From: Rhizobium mayense | Lineage (GTDB): Bacteria > Pseudomonadota > Alphaproteobacteria > Rhizobiales > Rhizobiaceae | Length of the DNA: 64,000 nucleotides | Reading direction: 5' to 3' | NCBI RefSeq assembly: GCF_030272705.1 | Contig: NZ_JARFYM010000031.1 | Location: forward strand, 54,906-118,905 | Part shown: in pieces, positions 52,051 to 60,724 of the stretch | How positions within the stretch are numbered: the stretch's first letter is position 1 | How the letters are laid out: the number at the start of each line of letters is the position of its first letter | Made by a program: the position numbers and the translations under genes | Notes under the pieces: generated by a model | What the model was told of the DNA's origin: nothing | The model's database searches: none | Seen by the model: only the letters and a program-made list of their open reading frames with translations

Positions 52051-52225
52051 TGGGACCTCCTCTGAAGATGGGAGCCAAGGCGCGTCCGGCAACCCGCTTG
52101 GCAGTGAGCTTCTGTGCAAGTTTCGCCATGTCTTCGGCGTCGCTTGGGTCATTGCCTCCATCCGCAGACGCCTAAGGTGGTGCGGCTGCAGATGGAGCCT
52201 AGTCTCGAATTGTGCCGGTGGGCTT

Positions 52226-52636
52226 CAATCTGCCCGTGCCAAGACCTGTTCCAGATTTGTAAAGAACCGCTGCCAACCGTACTTGGCGCCCTGATAGGCT
52301 TGCTCCTGATCCGGCCGGAAGCCCGACTGCTCCATGCGCAGGTTGGTCCCGGTGCTCGTTGGGGGTAAGCGTCCAAGTCACGATACTTTCGAGACCATGG
52401 GCCGCCCACGTGTAAGACAGCGATTTGTGCGGCTCGATTGACAGGACCTGACAGTCGACGGAGCCCCAGTCCGCGCGAAGACTGAAACGGTGGTCCACTG
52501 CGGGCTTGAAGTCGTTCTTCATCAGCCAATCCTCAATGAGGTGCGGTTGCGTAAGCGCGCGCCAGATCTTTTCCGGCGGATAAGGTATTTCACGTTCGAT
52601 AGTGACGGAGCGCGTTTCGGTCGCAGTATTGGTCAT
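52226..52636 (-). pseudogene. SRPBCC/AHSA1 domain protein, disrupted by a one-base frameshift
   Basis: The first 94 residues match the AHSA1/SRPBCC hydrophobic-ligand fold (VTIEREIPYPPEKIWRALTQ; SLSYTWAAHGLESIVTWTLT). At NEH the frame breaks; in the next frame the family ending appears at once (GTNLRMEQSGFRPDQEQAY; GAKYGWQRFFTNLEQVL) up to a TGA at 52226-52228. Removing one base near 52351 restores a 136-residue protein of normal length. As given, the frame would instead run on into 50 unrelated residues. It overlaps the ArsR gene by ATGA, the usual ArsR-SRPBCC operon. The break may be a true lesion or a sequencing error. Confidence 0.85.
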
Positions 52637-52956
52637 TGATCCATCCTTTTCAGCAGGTCTTCGAGTTGGTCGAATCGGCTTTGCCAAAACCCGGCCATCT
52701 GGCTTGTCCAATCTACAAGTGGGGCCAAGGCACCGAGCTGCGCGCTGTAGTGCGTTTGACGACCTTCGTGGCGGTCGCGCACCAAGCCGGCCCGTTTCAG
52801 GACGCCGAGATGCTTTGAGACGACGGGTTGCGAGACGCCGGCCCGAGCCGTCAGAGCCCCGACGGTTTTTTCCCCTTCGCGGCACAGCCTTTCGAAGAGA
52901 GCCCGCCTCGTCGGATCGGCGAGCGTTCTGAAGAGCACATCGTGATCGCCCGACAT
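52633..52956 (-). CDS. ArsR-family transcriptional regulator
   Basis: A 107-residue winged-helix repressor: LFRTLADPTRRALFERL, the recognition helix QPVVSKHLGVLKRAGL, and wing DRHEGRQTHYS. It lacks the metal-binding CVC motif of ArsR/SmtB, so it senses something else or responds through its partner. This SRPBCC-linked subgroup is common in soil bacteria. It overlaps the SRPBCC gene by ATGA. A perfect palindrome 36-51 bases upstream of its start is a likely self-binding site. Confidence 0.9.
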   Translation of the reverse strand: MSGDHDVLFRTLADPTRRALFERLCREGEKTVGALTARAGVSQPVVSKHLGVLKRAGLVRDRHEGRQTHYSAQLGALAPLVDWTSQMAGFWQSRFDQLEDLLKRMDQ

Positions 52957-52991
52957 TTGGAATTCATACCCCCATGGCTATTAATTGACGT

Positions 52992-53007
52992 ATAGCTGCT
53001 GAGCTAT
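52992..53007. promoter_or_regulatory. Palindrome upstream of the ArsR gene
   Basis: ATAGCT-GCTG-AGCTAT is a perfect 6-base inverted repeat with a 4-base spacer, in the promoter zone of the leftward ArsR/SRPBCC operon. Autoregulation is typical of this family. Confidence 0.5.
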
Positions 53008-53306
53008 GCGTGAGTCAAGTGGGAGTAGGAACGATGCAATGATGTTCATCACCGAAACCAACAGGCGCACACTAGCCATCTCCGTCGCTCGGTTAATGCC
53101 GCCTGATCGTGCGGGAGCGCCATAGACGTCCCTCAATATACCATATCTCGCCAGCTATGCATCGCCATTGTCGGTCGTTCCTGCGCGGTGACGGGCTTCC
53201 TATGACTACCGTCCGCAGATGTGTGCGCTATTTAAATCCGTAAGGGGCCCGGAACATGTCACGTCTCGCTATCCCAGCTTAGCGCAGGACAAGCGAGCCG
53301 TACCGT

Positions 53307-53393
53307 TCCGACATCAGAGTGGATGAATGAATGGCTTGTTCGGGTAGCGTTCAGGTAAGTGTCGTATCGTTCATCCACATAACCGACATCAGA
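53307..53393 (+). promoter_or_regulatory. Repeat-framed structured 5' region of the exported protein gene
   Basis: The 11-base sequence CCGACATCAGA occurs at 53307-53317 and again at 53383-53393. Between the copies, GTGGATGAA (53318-53326) and TTCATCCAC (53370-53378) form a 9-pair stem with a 43-base loop. The second copy abuts the AGAAGGAG ribosome site of the gene at 53405. The arrangement is unlikely to be chance; it could be paired regulator sites or an RNA element controlling translation. The rest of the gap 53008-53306 shows nothing else. Confidence 0.45.
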
Positions 53394-53404
53394 AGGAGCA
53401 AAAG

Positions 53405-53749
53405 ATGTTTGGACGTATCGCAGGAATTTCTTACATTGCGCTGGCTGGATTGGCCGCGTCGCAATTGCTTCCCTCGCTCGCAATGGCGCAATATTTCGAC
53501 GATAACCAGGACAACGGGCCACCGCCGTGGGCTCATCGCCAGGATCAATACTGGGATCACTCGCATAGAGACTACTACGGGGGTGGCTGCAGCCGGCGCG
53601 AGCTCATGGCGGCAGCACGCGACGAGGGCTTTCGACGTATCGATTCCGTCCAGATGAATGGACGGCGCATTATCGTCCGCGGCTGGAACGACGGCGGGCC
53701 TGATCGCATGGCCTTTGCCAACCGACCTGGCTGCCCGGTTATCGACTAA
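53405..53749 (+). CDS. Small exported protein
   Basis: A 114-residue protein with a signal peptide (ALAGLAASQLLPSLAMA-QYF). The mature chain is rich in Asp, His, Tyr and Pro near its start (FDDNQDNGPPPWAHRQDQYW), then GGGCSRRELMAAARDEGF and a second Cys near the end (RPGCPVID), so one disulfide is likely. The pattern with GWNDGGPDR is seen in small rhizobial periplasmic proteins, but I cannot name a family. An AGAAGGAG site lies 8 bases before the ATG, inside a repeat-framed leader. Confidence 0.7.
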   Translation: MFGRIAGISYIALAGLAASQLLPSLAMAQYFDDNQDNGPPPWAHRQDQYWDHSHRDYYGGGCSRRELMAAARDEGFRRIDSVQMNGRRIIVRGWNDGGPDRMAFANRPGCPVID

Positions 53750-54055
53750 CGCGTAAGACATTCCTTTAACCAGCAGGGATTGGGCGCGCTCGAACTATGG
53801 CTCGGGCCGCGCTTGGATAAGCCCGGCCAAAGCTCCTTCTCGTCGATCAATTCCTGCAGCTTGGTGGGAGGGAAGTGAGATGGGGTTGGCGGTTATTCGG
53901 GAAGGCCTTTTGGATTAGCGTTCAACGAGATCGACGCCATCGATCCCTCATATAAGCTGGAGGGATGAAAGCTCCTGACGTCGACGTGTTCATCCGGAGG
54001 CAGTTGCCATTCGAAATCAGGGAGGCCCGACATATGTGCCGGGTCTCGGTTGCTG
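53750..54055. other. Intergenic region without recognised features
   Basis: About 300 bases between a rightward and a leftward gene. No credible ORF, hairpin with T run, or repeat was seen. Confidence 0.4.
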
Positions 54056-54346
54056 TTAGTCGCAATGGCGAATCGTCCTTGTTACCTCATCGCCATATTC
54101 ATTCGTGCGCGTGATGGTCCGGGTATAGCATCGGTCGCTGTCGTAATAACGGTCGCGGTCCCGGACCCTGCCGATTGCGATGCCGTGATCGCTGATGATC
54201 ACGCCGGCGTGATCACGATGGTGCCGTGGGTAGTAACCGTCATCATACGAGGGACCGCCTATAATTACGTCGTCCGCGAATGCAGGGACGGCAACGAAGC
54301 CCATAGCCAGAGCTGCCATTGCGCAGCCGATGATTGCATTGCGCAT
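54056..54346 (-). CDS. Small exported Tyr/Asp/Arg-rich protein
   Basis: A 96-residue protein with a signal peptide (IIGCAMAALAMGFVAVPAFA-DDV). The mature part is rich in Asp, Tyr, Arg and His (GYYPRHHRDHAGVIISDHG; RDRDRYYDSDRCYTRT), with two cysteines that could pair (DRCYTRT, RHCD). Such short, charged secreted proteins are frequent in Rhizobiales and uncharacterised. AAGGAGG sits 8 bases before the ATG at 54344-54346, fixing the start; the frame upstream adds 11 residues without a site. Confidence 0.7.
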   Translation of the reverse strand: MRNAIIGCAMAALAMGFVAVPAFADDVIIGGPSYDDGYYPRHHRDHAGVIISDHGIAIGRVRDRDRYYDSDRCYTRTITRTNEYGDEVTRTIRHCD

Positions 54347-54493
54347 GTGCTTATCCTCCTTGCTTGCATGTTTAAGCAACGACTGAGGAGGGACATGGTT
54401 CCAACATTTGACCGTCGTCGAAGATCACGCCGATACGCTTGGCAAGCCGTTTAGCGGGCGATTGCCAGGGAACAGCGCCTTTTCCGAGCAGCG

Positions 54494-55516
54494 TCAGCGC
54501 CAGCCGAGAGCAGGGGCAACGTGGGTCAGGATCGCTTCGATGACATGCGCGTTATAGTCCACGCCAAGCTGATTGGGGACCGTCAAGAGCAGCGTGTCGG
54601 CCTCGGCAATCGCCTCGTCCTTCGCCAATTGCTCGACGAGGGCATCCGGCTCCGCGGCGTAGCTGCGACCGAAGATCGCTCGGGTCTTCTCATCGATGAA
54701 GCCGATCTTGTCCTCGTTCTGGTTGCCGTTTCCGAAATAGGCGCGGTCGCGGTCGTCCACCAGTGCGAAAATGCTGCGGCTGACCGATACCCGCGGCTCG
54801 CGCTTGTGACCGGCGGCCTTCCACGCCTCGCGATACACCCTGATCTGGTCGGCCTGCTGGACGTGGAACGGAAGCCCGCTCTCGTCGTCCTTGAGCGTTG
54901 AGCTCTGCAGGTTCATGCCCCGCTTCGCCGCCCAGGCTGCGGTCGCGTTCGAGCCGGCGCCCCACCAGATCCGGTCGCGCAGGCCATCGGAGTGCGGCTC
55001 GATGCGCAGGAGGCCAGGAGGGTTTGGAAACATCGGCCGTGGGTTGGGCTGGGCGAAGCCTTCGCCGCGCAACACGTCGAGCAGCACCTCCGCGTGGCGC
55101 CGGCCCATCTCGGCGTCGGTCTCACCCTCGGCCGGCGCGTAACCGAAGTGGCGCCATCCATCGATGACCTGCTCGGGGGAGCCGCGGCTGATGCCGAGTT
55201 GGAGGCGGCCGCCGGCGATGATGTCGGCAGAACCGGCATCCTCGGCCATGTAGAGTGGATTTTCGTAACGCATATCGATGACCGCCGTGCCGATCTCGAT
55301 ACGGCTGGTCTTCGCGCCGACGGCTGCCAGCAGCGGGAATGGCGAGGCGAGCTGCCGGGCGAAATGATGCACGCGAAAATAGGCACCGTCCGCGCCGAGT
55401 TCTTCGGCCGCGACGGCAAGGTCGATAGACTGCAGAAGCGTGTCGGATGCCGTTCGCGTCTGCGATTGGGAGGAGGGCGTCCAGTGCCCAAACGATAGGA
55501 AGCCGATTTTCTTCAT
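54494..55516 (-). CDS. LLM-class flavin-dependent oxidoreductase
   Basis: A 340-residue luciferase-like monooxygenase-family enzyme, a TIM barrel that uses FMN or F420. Visible family segments: KIGFLSFGHWTP at the start, FRVHHFARQLASPFPLLAAVGA, IEIGTAVIDMRYENPLYMAEDAG (shown here in two pieces, IEIGTAVIDMRYENPL and YMAEDAG) and GRLQLGISRGSPEQV. The substrate cannot be told; many are monooxygenases of the bacterial-luciferase subgroup. The ATG at 55514-55516 with a GAGG site about 10 bases upstream is the probable start. It is followed at a 150-base distance by an MFS gene in the same direction. Confidence 0.88.
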   Translation of the reverse strand: MKKIGFLSFGHWTPSSQSQTRTASDTLLQSIDLAVAAEELGADGAYFRVHHFARQLASPFPLLAAVGAKTSRIEIGTAVIDMRYENPLYMAEDAGSADIIAGGRLQLGISRGSPEQVIDGWRHFGYAPAEGETDAEMGRRHAEVLLDVLRGEGFAQPNPRPMFPNPPGLLRIEPHSDGLRDRIWWGAGSNATAAWAAKRGMNLQSSTLKDDESGLPFHVQQADQIRVYREAWKAAGHKREPRVSVSRSIFALVDDRDRAYFGNGNQNEDKIGFIDEKTRAIFGRSYAAEPDALVEQLAKDEAIAEADTLLLTVPNQLGVDYNAHVIEAILTHVAPALGWR

Positions 55517-55672
55517 CGCCAAGTAGCCTCAAATGTGTGATATACGCAGCTTACCTCTTGGCACAATTCGGGCTCAACATACAGCGTAGTAAAATCTGGA
55601 TCGCGGCCGGGAACGGGAACAAGAGCGAGGACACGATGCCGCATAAGGCTGAACCGTTTAACGGGGGGCGAG

Positions 55673-56857
55673 CTACCGATGCGATTCGCTGGTTGAAGGC
55701 CTCAACACAACAAACGAAAGCAACCCAAGAAACGCAATCGCCGTGCTGGCCAATGCCAGAGGCCATAAGCCCATCCCTATGAATGGGGCGGTAATCGCTG
55801 TTCCAATCGCGGCCGTACCCAGAATGCTGGCTATGACGAGGGCCGCGCCCCGCGAATGGTCGCCATGCGATGCTATGATTGCCTGATGAAACCCGACCGG
55901 CCCCCTGATGCCGAATCCGAGATTGACGATAATCCAGAAGGCAACAACCACGGTGATGTTTTCTCCGCCCGCTGCGGCATAGACAAGGATGAGAAGGAAA
56001 GCCGACGCCAGGACGCAAGTCCCCGTGGCGATGACTCGGCCCGTTCCGAATCTTGTTGCCAGGCTGCTCGACAGGTTTGCCCCGGCGATGAACATCGCAA
56101 TGCCGCAGACCTGAAGAATAACGAAATCTTGAATCCCCTTGCCGAGCGGCCCGGTCAACACGGCCGGTGCGCCGAATACAAAAACGAGAATGCTTCCGAG
56201 CGAAAAGGCTTGGCTCAGCGCATATCTGAGAAACGCGCGATCTTTGATGATCGTCATATAGCTTTGATGCGGGGCCGGAGCCCGATCGCGCCCGGGAAAT
56301 GACGCCACATAGCGGCCTGTAACAACCGCCACCGCAAGGCCGAGAGAGCCAAGGACCGCAAATGAGATTTGCCATCCGCCAAGTGCCAGAAGATAAGCGC
56401 CCGCGATAGGCGCCAAAGCGGGTGTCAAGGATTCGATCGAACCAAGCCTGCCAAGTGCGGATGCCGCCTTATCATGCGAGTTGGAACTGCTGATGAAGCC
56501 GGGTGCAAAGACCGCCGGACCGGAACCGAAGGCGCCTTGTGCGAGGCGCAGAACAATCAGCCACTCGATCGAGGGCACGAGCGCTGCGAGGAAAGACGTC
56601 AGCGTGAAAAGGCCGAGCGACCACACCAACAATTTTCTCGGATCAAATCGGGCGCCAAGCTCCCCGAATGCGAGCAAGCCGATCAGAGTGCCGAGAGCGT
56701 AGGCCGCCAACACCAATTGTGCCAGCGCGATCGTCCCTCCCAAGGACTGCGGCAGGCTCGGGACGGCGGGAAGGACGAGATCCGTTCCGGCAATACCAAG
56801 GACTGTTCCGCATGCGATCAAGGCGAACATCGCGCCAGGAGGGAGGATTTTGGTCAT
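55673..56857 (-). CDS. MFS transporter, Bcr/CflA-like drug exporter
   Basis: A 394-residue inner-membrane protein with 12 predicted helices. The loop after helix 2, GELGARFDPRKLL, is the conserved MFS motif A, and helix 4 RLAQGAFGSGPAVFAPG fits drug/proton antiporters of the DHA1 class, as does the helix-5 signature in LTPALAPIAGAYLLALGGW. Such proteins expel drugs or toxic metabolites using the proton gradient. The substrate is unknown. It reads in the same direction as the LLM gene downstream and could be in one unit with it. Confidence 0.88.
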   Translation of the reverse strand: MTKILPPGAMFALIACGTVLGIAGTDLVLPAVPSLPQSLGGTIALAQLVLAAYALGTLIGLLAFGELGARFDPRKLLVWSLGLFTLTSFLAALVPSIEWLIVLRLAQGAFGSGPAVFAPGFISSSNSHDKAASALGRLGSIESLTPALAPIAGAYLLALGGWQISFAVLGSLGLAVAVVTGRYVASFPGRDRAPAPHQSYMTIIKDRAFLRYALSQAFSLGSILVFVFGAPAVLTGPLGKGIQDFVILQVCGIAMFIAGANLSSSLATRFGTGRVIATGTCVLASAFLLILVYAAAGGENITVVVAFWIIVNLGFGIRGPVGFHQAIIASHGDHSRGAALVIASILGTAAIGTAITAPFIGMGLWPLALASTAIAFLGLLSFVVLRPSTSESHR

Positions 56858-56948
56858 GCCCCGCTCTTAGCAAAGCCCCGTCTGACCTCCAAGTTCAGAA
56901 AGATGATGTGCTCCATCAGCAAGTTTGATGGGCGAAAGTCCGCGCCGA

Positions 56949-58124
56949 TCACTCGGCCAATGCATAGATATTGGCTAGCCGAGTGACGCCCTTAAGCGAG
57001 AAGGTGCCCACTTTTTCGAATCCAGTTTGAAAATGCGACACAAAGGCCTCGGACGCCAATAGGCTACGGTCAACGGTGTCGCACAGCTTCTCGATGCGGG
57101 CTGCTTCGTTGACTGCCTTTCCGATCGCCGTGAAATCGAGGCGGCGGGCAGCACCCACGTTTCCATAGAAGACCTCGCCGACATGCAGGACGATATCGAC
57201 GAGGATTTCGGGCTGCGCGGCAGCCAATCGGCTACGATTGAGTGTCGCATTGGCTTCATGCGCCTTCTTGGCTGCAGACAGAGCCCGGCGGCACGCCTCG
57301 GCGGGATTTTCCATGTCGGCCGGAAAAATGGCGAGCAGGCTGTCACCCATGAATTTCAGGATTTCGCCGCCGTCCAGCTCGACAGGCCGTCCGATCGCCT
57401 CAAAATGCTCGTTCAGCCATGCAACAATATGATTTGGCTGATGATTTTCGTTTAGCAAGGTAAAATTCTTGAGATCGGCCAGCAGGATAGCCGCATAGAT
57501 GGCGGCGCCTTCGCCGCGCTGTGTCTGTCCGCTCAGAATTCGCCCGCTGGTGCCGGTGCCGGTATAGACCGCGAGCATATCCGTAGCGATGCGCGTTGCC
57601 GCGATCCGGTAGCAGGCAAGCGCCAGGCTGGGTAGGAAAATATCGAGATCGGCAATTTGTCTTTCAGAGAAACCCACAGGACCCTCGCCGGCCAAAGAGA
57701 ACCCGACACCTGCCAAGGCGGTTCCTTCGGGGTAGGCCGTGAGTTTCAACAGGTAATCGGTCGCCCCCAGATCAGCCAATTCCTTCAGCAGTGGGTAGAG
57801 TGCGGCGTCCTCGTCAGAGGGCAGCTTCCAGCGACCATATCGAAGGCCGTTTGATACAAGATAAGAAATGGGCGACCTGCGGAACATCTCTTGACCCGCT
57901 TCGTCATGTCCCTGAATATCCACCGAAATGCTCGAGGATCGCGACCACGCGACGGAAAAGCCCCGCTGCAGGGGATCGATGGTTGGCATGGTAATCGAAG
58001 CTCGAAGAAGCGGATATCCGAGTGTTACCAGCCGCTCTGCAACGCCTTCCAGAATATCTCCGATATTGTTTGTGGACAGGCCTTTGCCGATGATCCAGCC
58101 GGCCAGTTCCTGCAGCTCCCGCAT
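56949..58124 (-). CDS. Class III adenylate/guanylate cyclase
   Basis: A 391-residue cytosolic cyclase. The N-terminal ~200 residues form a sensor of unknown type, and ~205-385 the class III catalytic domain. Metal-binding aspartates are in LLADLKNF and FMGDSLLAIF, the purine-specifying Lys in GGEILKFMGD, and the transition-state Asn/Arg in GKAVNEAARIE, so it looks active and probably makes cAMP. I prefer the ATG at 58122-58124 (GAGGAT upstream) to the longer frame, whose extra 30 residues are basic and dissimilar. The gene stands alone, divergent from the lipoprotein gene at 58344. Confidence 0.88.
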   Translation of the reverse strand: MRELQELAGWIIGKGLSTNNIGDILEGVAERLVTLGYPLLRASITMPTIDPLQRGFSVAWSRSSSISVDIQGHDEAGQEMFRRSPISYLVSNGLRYGRWKLPSDEDAALYPLLKELADLGATDYLLKLTAYPEGTALAGVGFSLAGEGPVGFSERQIADLDIFLPSLALACYRIAATRIATDMLAVYTGTGTSGRILSGQTQRGEGAAIYAAILLADLKNFTLLNENHQPNHIVAWLNEHFEAIGRPVELDGGEILKFMGDSLLAIFPADMENPAEACRRALSAAKKAHEANATLNRSRLAAAQPEILVDIVLHVGEVFYGNVGAARRLDFTAIGKAVNEAARIEKLCDTVDRSLLASEAFVSHFQTGFEKVGTFSLKGVTRLANIYALAE

Positions 58125-58343
58125 TTCGGATATCCTCGAGGTCCCTCGGATCCAGAAATATGGCTGGCGACGTCGATCGTTCAAGTGCAAAAAAACGGAA
58201 GATCGCGTTGGCAATTCATTTACGGCGCGTCATCCTAACTTATAGCCTCAGTACAACGCGCGCGGCCGTTATAGCCACATTCCGCGAGCTCAAATTCTTG
58301 TTAAAGTGGAAGTCAGAGCAGAATAGCAACACGGAGCGAGCTC

Positions 58344-58622
58344 ATGCGGCACATCATCCTTCTTGCAATTATTGGTCTGATCACTTGCTCATGCGACCAG
58401 ACGAGCACCTCTCGTACGAGCAACTTTTCATTGCAACCAATTCCGGGAAGCATTACCTATGGCGGCCAACCGAGGATGAAGCTCACCAAATCACCTATTG
58501 GGAGCCAGGTTCCGCACCATTTCACCGACCAGTGGGGCGATGACGTTTTCGAAACCTATATCATCCAGCCGGACCGCAGCCTCAGACTGGTCGACCGGAG
58601 AATCATTCAACAGCCTTTCTAG
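58344..58622 (+). CDS. Small lipoprotein
   Basis: A 92-residue protein with a lipoprotein signal: a hydrophobic segment (HIILLAIIGLITCSC) with a cysteine at the lipobox position (LITC-SC), followed by a polar chain. It includes FSLQPIPGSITYGGQPRMKLTKS and ends DRSLRLVDRRIIQQPF. A GGAG site precedes the ATG. It may be attached to the outer or inner membrane. No family is recognised. In the 230 bases downstream a second, AT-rich frame would give a short hydrophobic peptide, but its start is unclear. Confidence 0.65.
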   Translation: MRHIILLAIIGLITCSCDQTSTSRTSNFSLQPIPGSITYGGQPRMKLTKSPIGSQVPHHFTDQWGDDVFETYIIQPDRSLRLVDRRIIQQPF

Positions 58623-58854
58623 GGGAGCCGAAAAGTCCAGCGACGTTCGCGCTCCATTGAATTCTTTGCCGCCAGGGGATACCCGGCTGCCCTATCACCC
58701 GATAGTGCTACTATTTGTACTGGCATGTGAAGTAATTCTCGCAATACTGGCTGTATTCGCTTCTCCAATATCGGTCGATTACATCCGGCGAATGAGAAAT
58801 AATTAAGCATGTTTGTATATCCTCGTATTTGGTCTTCAGTGCGGGGGAGCATTC

Positions 58855-60687
58855 ATGGCGTCAATTCAGCATAAAATCATCATCGCAAGCGTCGCGATCT
58901 TCGCATTGGCGGGCGGCGCGACGGGCGTTGGCATGTGGTCGGCATCCATCCTGTCCGGAAACAACGCCGAAGTTGCACGCTCCGCACAGGTACTTCGGAA
59001 CCACATGCAGGCCGACATGATGCACGACGCGCTTCGTGCTGATGTGCTTGCTGCGTTGCTCGCAAGCAATCCGGCCGCAGGCGTGGCCGCTGACGCGGTG
59101 AAGACGGATTTGGCGGAACATGAAGCATCGTTCCGGGAGATGATCGCGGCCAACAAGGCACTCGCAACCGATGCGACCATGCAGCGCGTGCTTGCCGGCG
59201 TCGAACCGCCGCTTCTTGCCTATATCGAGAGCGCTACGAAGATGGTCGATCTCGCAGGCAAGGATCCGTCCGCGGCCATGAGATCACTGCCCGACTTCAT
59301 GAAACAGTTTTCGGCGTTGGAAACTGCGATGGAACAGGCTGGAGATCAAATCAATGCCGTCTCCGAAGAGGTCGCAAAACGCAGCTCCGATACGCAATCT
59401 CTTGTCGACACGCTGTTGAAGGTGATCCTCGGGTTGACGGCACTGTTCTCCGTCAGCCTCTACTTGCTGACCCGTATCACAGTCACCAAGCCGATGCTCG
59501 CGCTCTCCAACAGTATGGAGAAACTTGCCGGCGGCGACACCAATATTACTTCCGCGGTCGCCGCTCGCGCGGATGAAATTGGAACCATGGCATCGGCTGT
59601 CGAAGTCTTCCGCCAGGCTGCAATTGCCAACAAGCAGCTCGAACAGGATGCCGAGGCAGCACGCGTGGAAGCCGAGGCCGGCCGGATCGCGGCGCGAAAG
59701 CAAGCCGATGAAGATGCCGGTGTACGCCTTCGTGCAGCCACATCCAGCCTCGGCACCGGCTTGAAAAGGCTCGCCTCAGGCGATCTCGCTTTTCAACTCG
59801 ATGACCCCTTCTCGCCCGACTTCGAGAGCCTTCGACATGATTTCAACAGCTCGGTGAAGCAACTTGGAGATACGCTGAGCGCAATCTCAATGGCCATCAC
59901 CGCGATCGATGACGGCACGAAGGAGATCGCAGCCGGCGCCAACGACCTTTCCAGACGAACCGAGCAGCAGGCCGCATCGCTTGAAGAGACCGCCGCAGCC
60001 CTCGATCAGATCACCGTCAACGTGTCGAATTCGAGCAAGCGCACCGATGAGGCGCGCTCGGAGGCGACGAAAGCGAACCATAGCGCTGCAAAGTCCGCCG
60101 AGGTCGTGTCGCATGCCGAAGAAGCGATGCGCCGTATTGAGGCCTCGGCAGAACAGATTTCCAGCATTATCGGCGTCATCGATGAAATCGCCTTCCAGAC
60201 CAACCTCCTGGCGTTGAACGCCGGTGTCGAAGCCGCTCGCGCCGGTGAAGCCGGCAAGGGTTTTGCCGTGGTCGCCCAGGAGGTCCGCGAACTCGCGCAA
60301 AGATCGGCGCAAGCTGCGAAGGAAATCAAAGGACACATTCAGAAGTCCTCGGCAGAGGTCGAAAGCGGCGTCAAGCTGGTTCTCGACACCGGTCAGGCTC
60401 TGAAGACCATCAGCGGACAGATTGCCGGTATCAATCAACATATGAACGCAATCGCCACCTCTGCGAAGGAGCAGTCAACCGGACTTGCGGAAGTCAACGT
60501 CGCCATCAACTCGATGGATCAGACGACGCAGCAGAACGCGGCAATGGTCGAACAATCCACGGCCGCCTCGGCCAGTCTTGCAATGGAAGCGGCAAGGCTT
60601 CGCGATCTTGTTTCTCAATTCAGGCTGCAGATGGCTTCAGTGCAGCCCGTTGCTCATCGGCGCGCGATAAGCGGGAGGGCCGCCTAG
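58855..60687 (+). CDS. Methyl-accepting chemotaxis protein (transmembrane)
   Basis: A 610-residue receptor. Transmembrane helices lie at ~8-30 and ~190-212, with a periplasmic four-helix-bundle-type sensor between them (~35-185). After a HAMP domain (~215-265, ITVTKPMLALSNSMEKLAGGD) and a second HAMP-like stretch (~315-370) comes the signalling domain, whose tip carries IDEIAFQTNLLALNAGVEAARAG. The ligand is unknown. The ATG at 58855 follows GGGGGAG at 6 bases; the upstream frame start adds 14 residues. It lacks a CheR-binding pentapeptide. Confidence 0.93.
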   Translation: MASIQHKIIIASVAIFALAGGATGVGMWSASILSGNNAEVARSAQVLRNHMQADMMHDALRADVLAALLASNPAAGVAADAVKTDLAEHEASFREMIAANKALATDATMQRVLAGVEPPLLAYIESATKMVDLAGKDPSAAMRSLPDFMKQFSALETAMEQAGDQINAVSEEVAKRSSDTQSLVDTLLKVILGLTALFSVSLYLLTRITVTKPMLALSNSMEKLAGGDTNITSAVAARADEIGTMASAVEVFRQAAIANKQLEQDAEAARVEAEAGRIAARKQADEDAGVRLRAATSSLGTGLKRLASGDLAFQLDDPFSPDFESLRHDFNSSVKQLGDTLSAISMAITAIDDGTKEIAAGANDLSRRTEQQAASLEETAAALDQITVNVSNSSKRTDEARSEATKANHSAAKSAEVVSHAEEAMRRIEASAEQISSIIGVIDEIAFQTNLLALNAGVEAARAGEAGKGFAVVAQEVRELAQRSAQAAKEIKGHIQKSSAEVESGVKLVLDTGQALKTISGQIAGINQHMNAIATSAKEQSTGLAEVNVAINSMDQTTQQNAAMVEQSTAASASLAMEAARLRDLVSQFRLQMASVQPVAHRRAISGRAA

Positions 60688-60724
60688 CCGGTTTTATCGA
60701 TGGAGCGCACGTTTGTGAGTGCGC

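Noticed and set aside
58498..58806. A 102-residue rightward ORF ending in a hydrophobic segment, downstream of the small lipoprotein
   Set aside because: Its first half overlaps the lipoprotein gene in another frame and is Ser/Arg-rich. The hydrophobic end has no clear start codon or ribosome site.
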